A DNA stretch of 64,000 nt from Caenorhabditis elegans (lineage: Eukaryota; Nematoda; Chromadorea; Rhabditida; Rhabditidae): the NCBI RefSeq assembly GCF_000002985.6, contig NC_003282.8, positions 310,001 through 374,000 of the forward strand. The letters are read 5' to 3'. The notes beneath the pieces are model-generated. The model was not told the origin of the DNA and did not search any database. It was given only the letters and a program-made list of their open reading frames with translations. The translations under genes and the position numbers were made by a program. The number at the start of each line of letters is the position of its first letter. The stretch's first letter is position 1. This document shows, one piece after another, positions 35,801 to 48,882 of the stretch.

Positions 35801-38800
35801 ATTATCTTTTGTTGTCTAAATATTCCGAAAAACTTTATTTTTTAAGGGAGATAGTTCTTTTACGTTAGCTAAACGCAAATGCTCATCTGGAAAATGCTCA
35901 ACACAATTACGTCTGGCAAAGAAACTTGATTTCGAAGAGTAAACAGTTGCAATTTGAAACAAAAAATTAAATAACTATTTTCAGAAAGCCAATTCATACT
36001 TTCAACATTACTGCAAAGGACGGCGACCCACATTCCAATAGAACACATACAGTTGCCCATACTGTTACAATACATGTGAAAAATGAGAATGAGTGAGTTT
36101 TAAACGTTATTTGGATCATAATAGCTACCTAAAAAAAGTATATCACCAGTGTGAAAATTGTTCAAAACCACTACTTTAGTACCAAAATTATCAAATAGCA
36201 TAATTAATTTTTTTAAGGTAAAGTAGCACCAGTGGGGTAAGTGTTTAAAACTACTCATAAGGGTCCAAAATGACCGAATATCCTAATAAATATTTTCAAC
36301 AATTTTTTGAAATGTTTTTATTTAGTGGAAAAAAGTGACAATTACTAGGTTTTTGCCATTCATAATTTTGAAAGTCGACCAAAAAAATGCCTAGATGTTT
36401 TATTATATGTATTTAAATTATTCGCATTCAACCATTGTAAGGGTCGGAACATGAGACACTGCTTTGGATTTCCTCAAAAGCTCATATTTTTAAAATTTTG
36501 GCAAATTGCCATAAAAGTTGCACCGGAAATTATGAAAAATCTAAAATGTTTTGGAAAGTTTTATTATGATACTCGGTCGTTTTGGATCATTAAAAGTGTA
36601 TTTAGACAAAATTCCCACTGGCGCTACTCTATCAATTTACTGTTAGAATGTGAAACTCAGTTTAGCCCAGTTTTCAAAAATCATAGTTTTCGGAAAAATC
36701 CTATTTTTCAACTTTTGCAAATTTGGCAATTCATCAACTTTTAATATTTCAAAAGATACAAATTTTTGGCCATTTTGGACTTTTATCTATTAAAAAAAAT
36801 CAAACCTTTAGCATTTTTCAGCGAACCTCCAAAATTTCTGACCGATTTCTCTCAAGTTTTCCCAATTTTCAAATCTACCAAGCCTGGAGATATAATTGCA
36901 AAACTTGAAGCTATCGATGTGGAAAATGGTGCGGAAATTCAATTTGGGATGAAAGAAAATGAACATTTAAAAATTGATTCAAAATCTGGCAATGTTCTTT
37001 TGAAAAAACTACCCACAGATGATGCGCTGATAACTGTGGAACTGTATGCCACGTCATCAAAAAACGGAAAATCAAAAACCGTAGAAATGAAACTAAGACT
37101 CATGAACGACGAGGCAACTTTACCTAAAATAGCGGAAAATCAGGTAAACTTTACGGGATAGTGAGTGTTTTTATATGTTTTTTTTTTATTTTAGGAAAAG
37201 CCTGAACTTTGTGAGTTTCCAATTTACGAAGCTCATTTGATTCAAGGGACTGGAACTTTCTCAACACCGCTCAAGATTAAGACATTGAAGTCTATGGCAG
37301 AGGTGGGATTTTTCGGTTTTATAAACTACCGCATCTCGGGGTTATGAAAGTACATCAACCCCAAATTGGCGTATCTTCAGAACAAAAAGCATCGTTTTCA
37401 TTTCAAACGTGTTTTTTCAAACAGCAATGTATAGAAAAGTTGATGGTTTTGTATTGAACAAGTTTACTTATTTTACTTTGAGAGATTACAGTTTGTGTTT
37501 GTAAAATTGCCGTTTCCAGCTGAAAAATACAAATCTTATGTTAGCTCAATTTTCAGGAAAAAATTGTAATCTTTTCACTTTTTTGTTGAGAAAAGTTACC
37601 CAAAAATGCTCGCCAGAATTTCTCATAATTTGTTAAATTATCATAGTTTGATCTGGGCAAATTAAAGGTGAAGTTCCGAAATCTGAAAAAAATTTTTTAG
37701 GTACTTATGGGTTTTGTTCCCCCAAATTGGAGATGTTATGCCATCTCTTCTGTCTGTAAGTAACATTGGCAATGTGCCAAGTATATAGCGGCATAGTTGG
37801 TACGTCTAAAAAGAGTAGAAGGGGAGTGGTTGGTGGTGTGCTATCTGCCTGTGAAGAGAATGAGGGAAAGGGGGTGTTATGCCATCTTCTGCCTGTAAAT
37901 GCCATTGGCAATGTGCCACGCTGTCATAAACTACAATTTCGCCATCATCTCCAATCTTTATGACGTTTGGTCGGAAGGCACTTGGATATGAATTTAAGGA
38001 GCGGTATTTGATTGGGAGTTGATGAGGAAATTTTCGCGGGTTTAAAAGTTACACTAAATTAAACACATTACATGCTGAAACTATTCCAAAAATAAGCTGG
38101 AACATTTTGAAATTTTTAAGAAATTTTGTAGCTTTCAGAATTTTGTTTGAAAGTGGGATAATGTATTCTGAACTGTGTTTTAGCTACACTTTCTTGGTAA
38201 GAATTTAATTTGAAAGGTGGAACTTGAAATTTTAGAAAACTGAAACATCTTGGCTGGAACGAAGCCCATACTTTTTTGAAATCCGAATTTCTAAGTGGAA
38301 AAATTCAAAAAAAAAATTTCCTTGATGTTATTTTTCAGCTTTTGCGTCCCCATGAGATTTTTCAAACGCCGAATTTTTGCGCCATGTGTTGATTTACGAG
38401 ATTTGTGTATATTTACGAAATTTTTTATGTTTATCGGACTCTGATTTTCGTTTTTCAACGGGTTTTCTTCATTTTCGTCGTTTTCGCCAAAAATAAAAAT
38501 AAAAAATTTTCCAAATTTTTTTCAATTTAGTATCCGATAAAGATTAAAAATCTCGTAAATCATCACATGGCGTCTCTGGCGCGATCATCGCGTTTGAAAA
38601 ATCTCATGGGTGCACAAATGATATTTCCGATTTTAAGCTGAAATATAAAATCAAGGATTTTTGTAAAATTTTTTCACTTAGAAATTCGGAATCAGGGGAA
38701 AATTTGGAGCCATTTAAAAATATTTCTTAGATTTCTGTACTCCACCTGTAAATTGTCCATGAGAGCAGCGCTGAGAAGCGTCATAGTAACTGAAAAAAAA

Positions 38801-41800
38801 TCAAATTTTTCAGGAAAAACCACGTCTGATCGGTGGCTCGGAGAGCTTTGATTTAAATGTTATTGATGATTTCCACGTGGAATTAAAAGTGCTGAACGCA
38901 GAAAAAGTTGCATCGCAAGTCTTGGACAGTGCACAGCTGTTGGTGAGGAATTTCGAATGTTTAGGCCTTCATTCCGAGATGACAAACTTTTAGGGTGGCA
39001 AAGGTTCTTTGGGGGCAAAGTATCCAAGGAGACAAAGTATCCAGTAGACAAACTGGGGTGTATCTTGGGGGGCATATCTTTGGTGACAACCTTTTTTTCA
39101 ACTAGATTTTTATATGTATTTTTCAACTAATTTTTGTTCACATTTTTCTGGAATAAGTTTTTTAATGCAATTTTCAATCGATTTTCGGTTATAATTCCCT
39201 CACAATTGAATGTATGAACGATGGTCTTTTGGGAAAAGCTGTAAAACGTCCAACTAACTTGGAATATCGTGAAGCTCTTCCTGATGGTCTGATCCTTCAG
39301 CTCCGAAGGATCACATGGGTACCTTCTGATGTTCTGATCCTTCAGATAAGAAGGATCGTAAGGGTACCTCCTGATGGTCTGATCCTTTAGCTCCAAAGGA
39401 TCACGAGGCTCTTCCTGATGTTCTGATCCTTCAGCTCTAAAAGAACATGAGGCTTTAATGCAAATTCTGCATCGAAAAGGACATTACGATGGAAATAATG
39501 ACGAATTTAATTATAAAACACATTATAAAAAATTTAAAAACATATAATCATGACAAAAAAACAATATCCGGAAAAAATTTGATTAGGCCTAAAATTTATT
39601 TTTTATTTTTTTCCATTTATCGATTCAATATTAACATTTTTGAAAAAAATTTCGAGTTTTTTTTCAAAATTTTTTTTTTCAAATTTTGTCAAAAATCCAT
39701 ATGATCCGTCGAAGCTGAAGGATCAGAACATCAGGAGGTACCCATGTGATCATTCGGCTCTGAAAGATCAGATCATCAGGCAGAGCCTCATGTTCTTTTG
39801 GAGCTGAAGGATCAGACCATCAGGAGGTACCCTTACGATCCTTCTTATCTGAAGGATCAGATCATCAGAAGGTACCCATGTGATCCTTCGGATCGGAAGG
39901 ATCAGATCATCAGGCAGAGCCTCATGTTCTTTTAGAGCTGAAGGATCAGAACATCAGGAAGAGCCTCGTGATCCTTTGGAGCTGAAGGATCAGACCATCA
40001 GGAGGTACCCGTACGATCCTTCTTATCTGAAGGATCAGAACATCAGAAGGTACCCATGTGATCCTTCGGAGCTGAAGGTTCAGAACATCAGGAAGAGCCT
40101 CGTGATCCTTTGGAGCTGAAGTATCAGACCATCAGGAGGTACCCTTACGATCCTTCTTATCTGAAGGATCAGAACATCAGAAGGTACCCATGTGATCCTT
40201 CGGAGCTGAAGGATCAGACCATCAGGAAGAGCTTCACGATATTCCAAGTTAGTTGGACGTTTTACAGCTTTTCCCAAAAGACCATCGTTCATACATTCAA
40301 TTGTGAGGGAATTATAACCGAAAATCGATTGAAAATTGCATTAAAAAACTTATTCCAGAAAAATGTGAACAAAAATTAGTTGAAAAACACATATAAAAAT
40401 CTAGTTGAAAAAAAGGTTGTCACCAAAGATATGCCCCCCAAGATACACCCCAGTTTGTCTACTGGATACTTTGTCTCCTTGGATAATTTGCCCCCAAAGA
40501 ACCTTTGCCACCCTAAAAGTTTGTCATCTCGGAATGAAGGCCGAATGTTTATCATTTCAAATAATCATGTTTTACAGGTAAAATCACAATCTGGACAGTG
40601 TCGGATTGTTCTTCGTTCTGCAGCTCAAATGACACCAAAAGCCTCTCCAATTGCTCAAAAACTAAAAATAATTCCAAAATTTGAAAAATCAGAGTATCAA
40701 TTTCAAGTTGTCGAAAATCGGGAGCCAACTGTCCTTGGAGAAGTAAAAGTGATTAGTGATGGACCCGTAACGTATGAGATTCTCGGAGAAAATGGAGAGA
40801 AATTTCAAATTTCAAATGATGGAGAAATTCAGAATTTGGAACCGATTGATCGGGAAACTTATGAAAAATTTGAATTAATTGTCAAAGCAACCGATTTGAA
40901 TGGTAAGCTTGAAAGTAAAAAACACCCTGAAAGTTTTTAAAGTTTTTCGTAATTTTTAATTCAAGTTTTGGCAATTTACCATCTTTTTGAAAATTTTGGA
41001 ATTTTTGGGAAAGTTAGCCATTTCACTTTTTTGCGAAGTTTAAATTGTTTATCTTTATATATTTAAAAAATACAGTTTGTCTGTCCATAGTTTGTAATCT
41101 ATGTAGTTTTGGTAGTGTGCAAAGTTTTGTCTTTTGAAGAGATATCGGTTTGGGATTAGTGGGAAGATATGGTCGGGGTACTAAAGGATGGGGTACTGTA
41201 GAGTACTGTAGGATCACTGTAGTTTAGGAAAAATTGAGTTTTTGTCTTTTGAAGAGATATCAGGTTTTAGTGGGAATTTTTTGAGAAAAACTTTGGCGGG
41301 AAATTCACATTTTCTGAGAAAAAAATAACTGGAATAACTGGAAACTCATAAAACTGTTTTTAAATCTGGAAGCTTCTAGAACTTTCTAGAAACATTTGAA
41401 ACTTTTAGAATTTTCTTATTTTGAAGGTCTCCGAAATTCCATGAAAAAGTGTAGCTGCAGAGAAGGCCTACCATTTTTGAAAATAAAGTAATGTTCGCGA
41501 GTCGGAGCCGACACTTAGCGCGTGTGAACGGCTGGTATTTGTATAAATAATTATTTGCATGTTATAAATTCAAATTCTTAATTTTTAAAGGGTCATCTGG
41601 TAAATCCCAATTGATTATCCACGTGAAAGATGAAAATGATAATTCGCCTATATTCGATAAGGAGCACTATTTTATTACAGTAGACGAGGGAAAAAGTGAA
41701 AAACTAAAAATTACGGTTGGTAACATATCTTATGTACACTGTAAAAAATTAAAACTGTAGGCTACGGACGCCGATTCGGGAAAAAATGGCCAAATTGTGT

Positions 41801-44800
41801 ATTCAATTGATCAAAAAATCGATAATTTACCAATCGACATATCACCAGATGGAATGCTTTTTATTGGAGCCATTGATAGAGAGAATATGGGAAACTCAAA
41901 TGAGGTCAATTTGACAGTAACAGCATCAGATTCTGGGGAACCGAAGAGAAGTGCCAGTGCAACGGTAACTATCAGAGTAAAGGTATATTTTTGAATTATA
42001 CGTATTATGTTACCGCTTGGTATTTTAAAAGTGGTGTAGTCAAATATTTTATTGTTTTATTGGACTCAAAACTGTCTAAAACACACCGAATTTCATAATG
42101 AAACTTCTCCAAAACCTCACAATAAAATTATTATGGCAACTCAAAAAATGACCGGAAATTAGTTGAAATTTGAGCGAATTGTCAAGCGGCTGGAAATTAA
42201 TTTGTTCGAAATCATAGTCTAATTAACTGGTACACCCAAAATTAGACGGTGATTTCAAAAAAGTTAATTTCCAGACAAGTTGGTCAAATTTCAACTGATT
42301 TTAGATCATTTTTTAAGCCGCCATAACTTTTTTTTTGGGCAGTTTACAAGAAGTTTCATTATGAAATTCGGTGTGTTTTCAGACAATTTTTAGTCTAATA
42401 AAGTAATAAAAGTTTGACTACACCACTTCTAAAGTGTTGTATTGCAATTCTAATATGTAGATTCAGCAATTTCACTCTGATATTTCACACTTTTTCTGAA
42501 TGATCACGAACAAAACACGTAATTGTTCAGAAAACTTGTAAATTTGAGTGAATCATCAAGAAAATAACAAAATGGAAAAGTGTATTTTAAATTTTGAACT
42601 AGGTTTCGGAGTTCCATCCTGCACAATTCTCGATATACCAAAACTTTAGCAAAAAGTTTTGGAAAAGCTAAAAATGTTAATTCCGATATCTGTGATGTTT
42701 GGTCATATGGAGATATTAAGAATTTAGTTATAAAAAATTTACAGCAACGCTACTCCACTTCAATTACACATTTACAGGATATCAACGATAACTCGCCGGT
42801 ATTTTCAAACTCCCGATACTCAATCCCGCTGGATGCAAATATCTCCCCGGGAGGCATCATCGGACGCCTTGAAGCTACTGACGCAGATTCCACGTCACCA
42901 AATAATTATGTGACGTATACAAGCGGAGATCCAAAATTCACAGTCAGTGATTCCGGAGAAATTCTGTTCACGGGACCCGGAACTTTGGAAAAGTCTGCGA
43001 GTTTGGAATTCAACGTGACTGCTCAGGATGGAGGAGATCCGATGAACAGTGCAAACGCTCTCGTGGTCATAAATGAGCATCGATCCATGAAATCAATTGA
43101 AAATGAATTGACGACTCAGATTAATAGCAATGATACTGGGGGTGAAAAGGTAATTAATAATTTTGAACTAACAATAAGGAAATTGACATTTTTTCTTTTG
43201 ATGGGACTATTGTAGGAGTACGGTAGGATTACCGGGGCTATTGTAGGAGTACGGTAGGATTACTGTAGTTTTGAAAAAAAACTGACTTTTTGTCATTTGA
43301 AAGCGGAACTTCAATTTCTGTCAAACAATTTTGAAACAATTTTTAAAATTTTTCAAACAATTCAAATTTGATACTTTTTGTAGATTTAGGAGCCTAAACA
43401 TAATTTTGATGAACAATTTTCTATTTTTGAGCTCAAGATGATCTTAAAAACTACTTTTAAAACTATAGTAAACCAAAATACCGTATATTCTCTATTAGTG
43501 CGGCATCTCTAATAGTGCGGCATCTCTATTAGTGCGGCACCCTTACTGCCCTTTCGAAAATTAGTGCGGCAGTCTCTAATAGTCCGGCAGTCTCTAATGG
43601 TGCGGCACCCCTTCTTTTTGGTTGCGAAAGCCACCTCAAATATTCGATTACTCCAATGGTATCCTTGTTCAATCTTTAATAATTTCTCATAAATTTTCAC
43701 TTAAACATTGCATTTCAGTGGGGGCAAAATACACAATTTTCATTGATTTTAACATAAAATATGAAGTTTTATGAGGGAATTTTGAGTTTACTACTCTTGA
43801 AAGTAGTAACCTCAAAATGAAAATTAGTTATCGAAAATTAGTACGGCAGTCTCCAGTAGTCCGGCAGTCTCTAATAGTTCGCAAGTCGCGGAATGCCCGG
43901 AAAGCGGCATGCCGCTTGAGTAGAGAATATACGGTGGATGCCCAAAAATGCCCATTTTCAGTCTGAGATCAAATGGTTGAATGCTGGTATGCCCGGGTAC
44001 ACCTATGAGATAATCCGTGCCTCAGCCGACGGATTCTCCGATTCTGAGGTTGCCACGTGGATATCGATAGACTCGAAATCGGGACGAATTTACACTTTGA
44101 AGAAGGTTGACCCATCAAGAGTGAAGCAAATCAAATTGCACATATCGATGCGAAAAGGAAAACGTGAAGTCCCTGTGGAACTGATAATTAACGTTATGGA
44201 CACTGATGACGTCACACCTATTTACAGTACTCCTACCCGTAAACTCAGTGTAACGGAATCTGCAACACTAGGTACTACAGTAGTCGATATGCCAGTTGAA
44301 GGAATCAAAGAGCAAAATGAAATAAAGTTAGTTTTTGATAGTTTTTAGACCACTCACCAATAACTAAATAACATGTTTGTTTGTTCGCTACTAACACCCT
44401 TCCCTTTTCAGATATTCTCTCAAAATTACCTCTGGACCACGTGGAAAACTTCAAATCGATCGATATGGAACTATAAAAATCATAAAATCATTAGATTTTG
44501 AAACAGAACAAATAATCAAGGGAATTGTTGAAGGGATGGTTGTGAAAAATGGAAAGGCTGCAAAAAGTTCATTTATACTAACAATCCTTGATGCTAACGA
44601 TAATCGGTTTTTTTTTAAATTAATTAAAAACGAAAATCAATCAGTATATTTCCAGGCCCATCTTCAAAAACTCGTCCAACTTCGCAGTTTCACTACTAGA
44701 AAGTTCTGTGTTGGGTACTGTACTTGATCTACCGTATCCGTTGGCAACCGATCGGGACAGTAGCAAATTTTCAACATTGAAATACAGTATGACTGGAGAT

Positions 44801-47800
44801 GAAGGCTACTTTAAAATCGATGAGAGGTTAGTTTTAAATATTTTTTCTCCATAAGATTACATTTTCCAGCAACTCCACAATACGTTTGGTTGCGCCATTG
44901 GACTTTGAAACTCAACGAGTTCATTCATTAAGTATCAAATGTGTAGACAATCAAGGACGGGAACCACATCACGAAGTTTTTGCATCGGTTACTGTCACAG
45001 TGATCGATGTAAATGATAATGCCCCAGTCATTCATAACACAGACCTGACACATTTATCAATTGAAGAAGATGCACAAGTTGGACAAGTTGTTACTGTACT
45101 CGTTATATCCGATTCAGACGAAGGAGGTGTGCAAAAAACAGAAATTGATGTTAATTCCACTTTATTCCGAGCCGATTCCGACAAGAAACTTGTCGTTATT
45201 GCTTCTTTAAAGGGACATGCTGGACAACGAATATGTTCAACTGTCACAGCAACCGACGTAGGAGGTCTAAGAGCCACGTCACCGTATTGTGTTACGGTAT
45301 ACCCTGCTAAAAATACACATCACAATCCGTTAGTTATTACACCGAAGCAGAACTCCATTCACTACTTTGATGAGAATATTGTATATGATGAACTTCTTAA
45401 AGTCAAGGTTTTGGAAGAAGATGGAGATATTGGAAATGTCACTTTCCGTTTAGATGAAATGTTCAAAAAGGTAATTTTATTTGTGTCAAATTGAACTAAC
45501 GGTACATATTTCCTCTATGTGCAACACTTTTTTCGAGAGCTAAATAATTAGATTAGTAATTGAAGATCTACTATAGGATTAAACAGTTGCATAATTGTTT
45601 TACTTGTAGCTTTTTCTGTTAGAAGTTACCGGATTTTTCTTCCTACGCGTTAAAATATTGACTTCACTATTCTGAACGGCTCAAAAGTATTTCAATTGTC
45701 ATGCACTATGGAATGCGCATAAACTTTCAAGTGTTTTGAATTCGTTGAAAAATATTGTGCTTAAAACTCTCCCTAAAACACAACTTTTATATCTCTTTCA
45801 GGATTGGCAAATGTTTACCATTGGAGAAATTAACGGTAGTCTCCACGCACGACAGGCATTTGATTTCGAAAAGAAAACTGTGCATGAGATTAAGGTTTTT
45901 ATCTTGAATATTTAATTAATTAGGGTTTTTTTCAGATTCTTGCCTGTCGCATCAACAATTGTACATCGACCCATTTGTTCATTTCGGTGAATGATCGAAA
46001 TGACAATTGTCCAATGTTCCCAAAACAGGTAACTTTTTTGAAACTCAGACAATCTACTCGTATAACATTGATCAAAGCACACATCTGTTTCGCGTTTACT
46101 CAAAACAACTGATAATCAAACACCTGTAGTCATTATTAGTATTCAGTTCAATACAAAAATCAATAAAAAATTTGCAAAACATGCACAAAGATATAATGTT
46201 ACAGTTATAAAATATGAGGAACGTTTTATGGGATAGCTTCAGTTTTGGTTCATATTTTCGCAAGGTAAATATAAAAAATTTCAGGATGTTCGTCTAACCG
46301 TATTGGAAAATGAAAAAGGGAAACGTCAAGTTGGACGAATTCCAGCGGCTCTGGATTCAGACTTTCACTCAGACAACACAAAAGTGTGCTATACAACCGA
46401 CACTCCATTATTCTTCTTCTCGGATCCAACTCTTCCAATTTTGTTCACTAATTCCAGTTTTGATAGAGAACACAAGAAGCAACATCAAATTTCTGTAAGT
46501 AGTTGTCCTACACAAAACTTCTGCAACATCCAGCCAACTTTCAGATTACTGCGTACGATTGCCATCTTTCGTGTCGAGACCCACATAAACCGATAAATGG
46601 GACAATTGTTGCATTGATTGATGTTCTCGATATCAATGACAACTTTCCAAAGTTTTCTGAAAAAATCTACACAAGTACTGTAGTTCAGGGACATGTGACC
46701 ACTGGAAGTCATATTTTGACTGTACAGGCAACGGATTTAGATGAGGAACCGGAGGGATTGAAGTACAGTATTCGAGGATTCGTTAGGTCGCCTAGTCATG
46801 TAAGTTTGATTGATTGTGATCAAGGGTGTCAATGTCCCGTAAAAATTACAAAAACGGGACAGCGGGACGTCCCGTTTTCTTGAAACACTCAAAAAACGGG
46901 ACAAACGGGGCGGTTTAAAAAAAAAGAGTGCACAGTTGGCGCAAATTTTAGTGTATTCGAGGCGAATTGATAAAAAAAACTGCATGTAAGTCATTAATCT
47001 GCATGAATTTAAGTCTTGGTACAAAACTCAAAAACAGAACTTTAAAATTTGAAACAAAATCATGAGGAAAATTGTCCCGTTCCCGTGAAAATAAAAAAAA
47101 AACGGGACAGCGGGACGTCCCGTTCCCGTGAAAACACTCAAAAAACGGGACAACGGGGCAAACGGGACACGGGACTTGACACTCTTGATTGTGATAGAAA
47201 TAGTTTTGAGTTCAGTTGACTTTTAATACTTACTAAATGAAATATGGAGCGTCAAGCCGGTTACTGTGGAGGTAAACCTTTTCCAGGGACTAAACTTTTT
47301 GACGCTTTGGTTTTACTGAACAGAAAATAAGTTAAAAGGAAAATTTTTCAGTCATTTGTCGCCGCTGAATCACCAATCTCAATTGATAAATCAACGGGAG
47401 AACTGAGTGCAACTGAAATACTCAAGGATTCATCTTATTCGTTTACAGTAGTTGTTACTGATGGTGCAGGACACGAAGATACTGCTTCTGTTGTGGTCAT
47501 TGACTTATCATATGAACTTTCAACAAATGCTAGTTTTCAGATCTCAGTGGTAACATATGCACAGCAAACGGAGCTTGTCTTTGATGCTCCGTTTGAATTA
47601 ATTATGAAAAATGAGAAGAAAATTGCAGAGTTAGTTTTTTTTTCAAATTCATGATTATGCATGCAATGATACTCCAGTAAATCTATAATACAAATTTGAA
47701 ATTGTTTTTAAAAAGTTTACCCATTTCTAGAAACCTATCAAATGCGACTGGTCTCCAAACAATAGTTGACAAATGCCGACAAAATGCCAATTTTACTCTG

Positions 47801-48882
47801 ATGCTTGTACATTTTATGGATATTAATGGACAATTTGTAAATGTGGATCGAGCTGTGAACCTATTGATGTCATCATCGGCTGAATCTCGAAGAGAACTCA
47901 GAAGTGTATACGGGCTTAGAGAAGCTTTCCCTCCCGTTCCGATACCATCTAAAGTTCCACAATATATTTTGGTTAGTTTATGATTTTTTTTCAAATTTTT
48001 AATGTCAAAGAAAGAATATAATTTCAATGTAATGTAATTTCAAAATTTCATTGTTTGTTTCTGCGGACTTTTTAATAATTTCCCATAGTTTTTCGATAAA
48101 AATATATTTTTTTAATTAAAAAAAAAACTCAAATTTCAACAAACTGAGAAAAATAAAAACTCCACAGCAACGAAAGTTTGAAATTACAGTACTCTTTAAA
48201 GGCGGGCACCCGCCTTTAAACATTATTTTGACGTGTCGAGACCGGGTACCGTAATTTCGGCGAGAAATAGTACAATTTGAAGTCTGACTACCTTCTAGAA
48301 ATGTCCTTCTAGAAAATCAAAATTTTGCGCGGCAATTTAATTTTTAAATTATATTGAGCTGACTTTTCTATAATATTATCTTAATAAAACATATATGTTT
48401 TCTCTGAACACCTCTGTATAGATCAGCCCAATTTCCCCCTCTTTTTCTTAAAAGCTTTTAAGTTAAAACTTTTTCAAAAAATTTGAGACCTAAACATTTT
48501 TCCACTTTTTCAATGTTTCTTGAACTATAATTTAGACACATTTTTGCAGATCGCCGTGCTTTTATTCTTTGTAATATCAATACTCTCAATGTGTATATGG
48601 TGTCGACAACGGAATAACTACGAACGAAAGCTCCGTCACATCTCAGCACAAGCATCTACTGTACATACAGTAACACTTGGAAGAGGCGGAAAACAGACGT
48701 ATGTTTGAAAGTGGATTTTTTTTTTTGAAAACGTCTCGAAATGTAAAATTGTATTCAAAAGAAAATATTTTTCCAGGTGTAATCCGGGTTACGGTGAAAT
48801 TCCAATAATTAGCCGACATCATCATCCTCCACCGGCACCTCCACCTCCAACTTCTGCAGATTTGCAGTCAACTGAACTTTAA
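29808..48882 (+). CDS. cadherin-repeat single-pass adhesion protein
   Basis: Twenty-six exons keep frame throughout and give 1,684 aa. Exon starts are 29808, 30335, 31136, 35173, 35645, 35847, 35985, 36822, 37195, 38814, 40578, 41591, 41761, 42778, 43962, 44412, 44656, 44870, 45802, 45936, 46285, 46545, 47352, 47731, 48550 and 48777. A signal peptide (FKFSYFLILLGCLKG) is followed by tandem cadherin repeats with Ca-binding linkers DVNDNSP, DENDNSP, DINDNSP, DANDNRP, DVNDNAP and DINDNFP. Several repeats (exons 37195-40902) lack clear linkers. One membrane span (VLLFFVISILSMCIW) starts near residue 1602. The cytoplasmic tail is about 65 residues, with HHHPPPAPPPP and the C-terminus STEL, a class I PDZ ligand form. 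No EGF or laminin-G domain and no catenin-binding motif is visible. I cannot assign the cdh number. Confidence 0.88.
32638..32710. repeat. 16-bp perfect inverted repeat in the large cadherin intron
   Basis: ATTTTGGGATAAGCTT (32638-32653) and AAGCTTATCCCAAAAT (32695-32710) flank a 41-base loop. The stem is too short for a typical microRNA precursor. Confidence 0.6.
38964..40542. mobile_element. 1.58-kb MULE-like foldback transposon in a cadherin intron
   Basis: The element runs from GGCCTTCATTCCGAG to its exact complement and is flanked by 9-bp direct repeats GAATGTTTA at 38955-38963 and 40543-40551. Arms pair over about 475 bp with no length change: peptides read from the mirrored frames 39127-39396 and 40110-40379 differ at one residue. 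Inside are copies of a 45-bp unit (CTGAAGGATCAGAACATCAG, then AAGGTACCCATGTGATCCTT), about four on the left and eleven on the right. An AT-rich spacer lies at 39480-39700. Target duplications of 9 bp are typical of Mutator-type and FB foldback elements. No transposase is present. Confidence 0.88.
39265..40235. repeat. 45-bp minisatellite inside the foldback element
   Basis: The unit is 45 bases, a multiple of three, so open frames pass through it with the 15-residue repeat ELKDQNIRRYPCDPS. Units alternate between TTCGGAG-, TTCTTAT- and TTTGGAG-type junctions. Left-arm units are inverted relative to right-arm units. I see no start, splice or homology support for translation. Confidence 0.75.
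42029..42428. repeat. 400-bp foldback element
   Basis: The ends AAGTGGTGTAGTCAAA and TTTGACTACACCACTT are exact inverted copies, and the inner ACACCGAATTTCATAATGAA pairs with TTCATTATGAAATTCGGTGT. Same family as the copy in dsc-4 intron 1. Lies in a cadherin intron. Confidence 0.8.
43363..43935. mobile_element. dispersed element with ACCGTATATTCTCTATTAGTGC ends, copy 2
   Basis: Nearly identical over about 560 bp to 22787-23348, in the same orientation, including the left flank beyond the inverted ends. One extra GTGCGGCATCTCTAATA unit is present, and the right end has changed (GCCGCTTGAGTAGAGAATAT). It ends 26 bases before the cadherin exon at 43962, in intron sequence. Confidence 0.8.
46821..47187. 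mobile_element. inverted-repeat element with ACGGGAC motifs
   Basis: The ends CAAGGGTGTCAATGTCCCGT and ACTTGACACTCTTG pair, and several CGGGACAGCGGGACGTCCCG blocks recur near both ends. Non-coding, within a cadherin intron. Confidence 0.7.

Noticed and set aside
39127..40379. Open frames MELKDQTIRR... on both strands of the foldback element
   Set aside because: They arise from the 45-bp repeat and its inverted copy. There is no start context, splice pattern or homology, and they lie in an intron of the cadherin gene.
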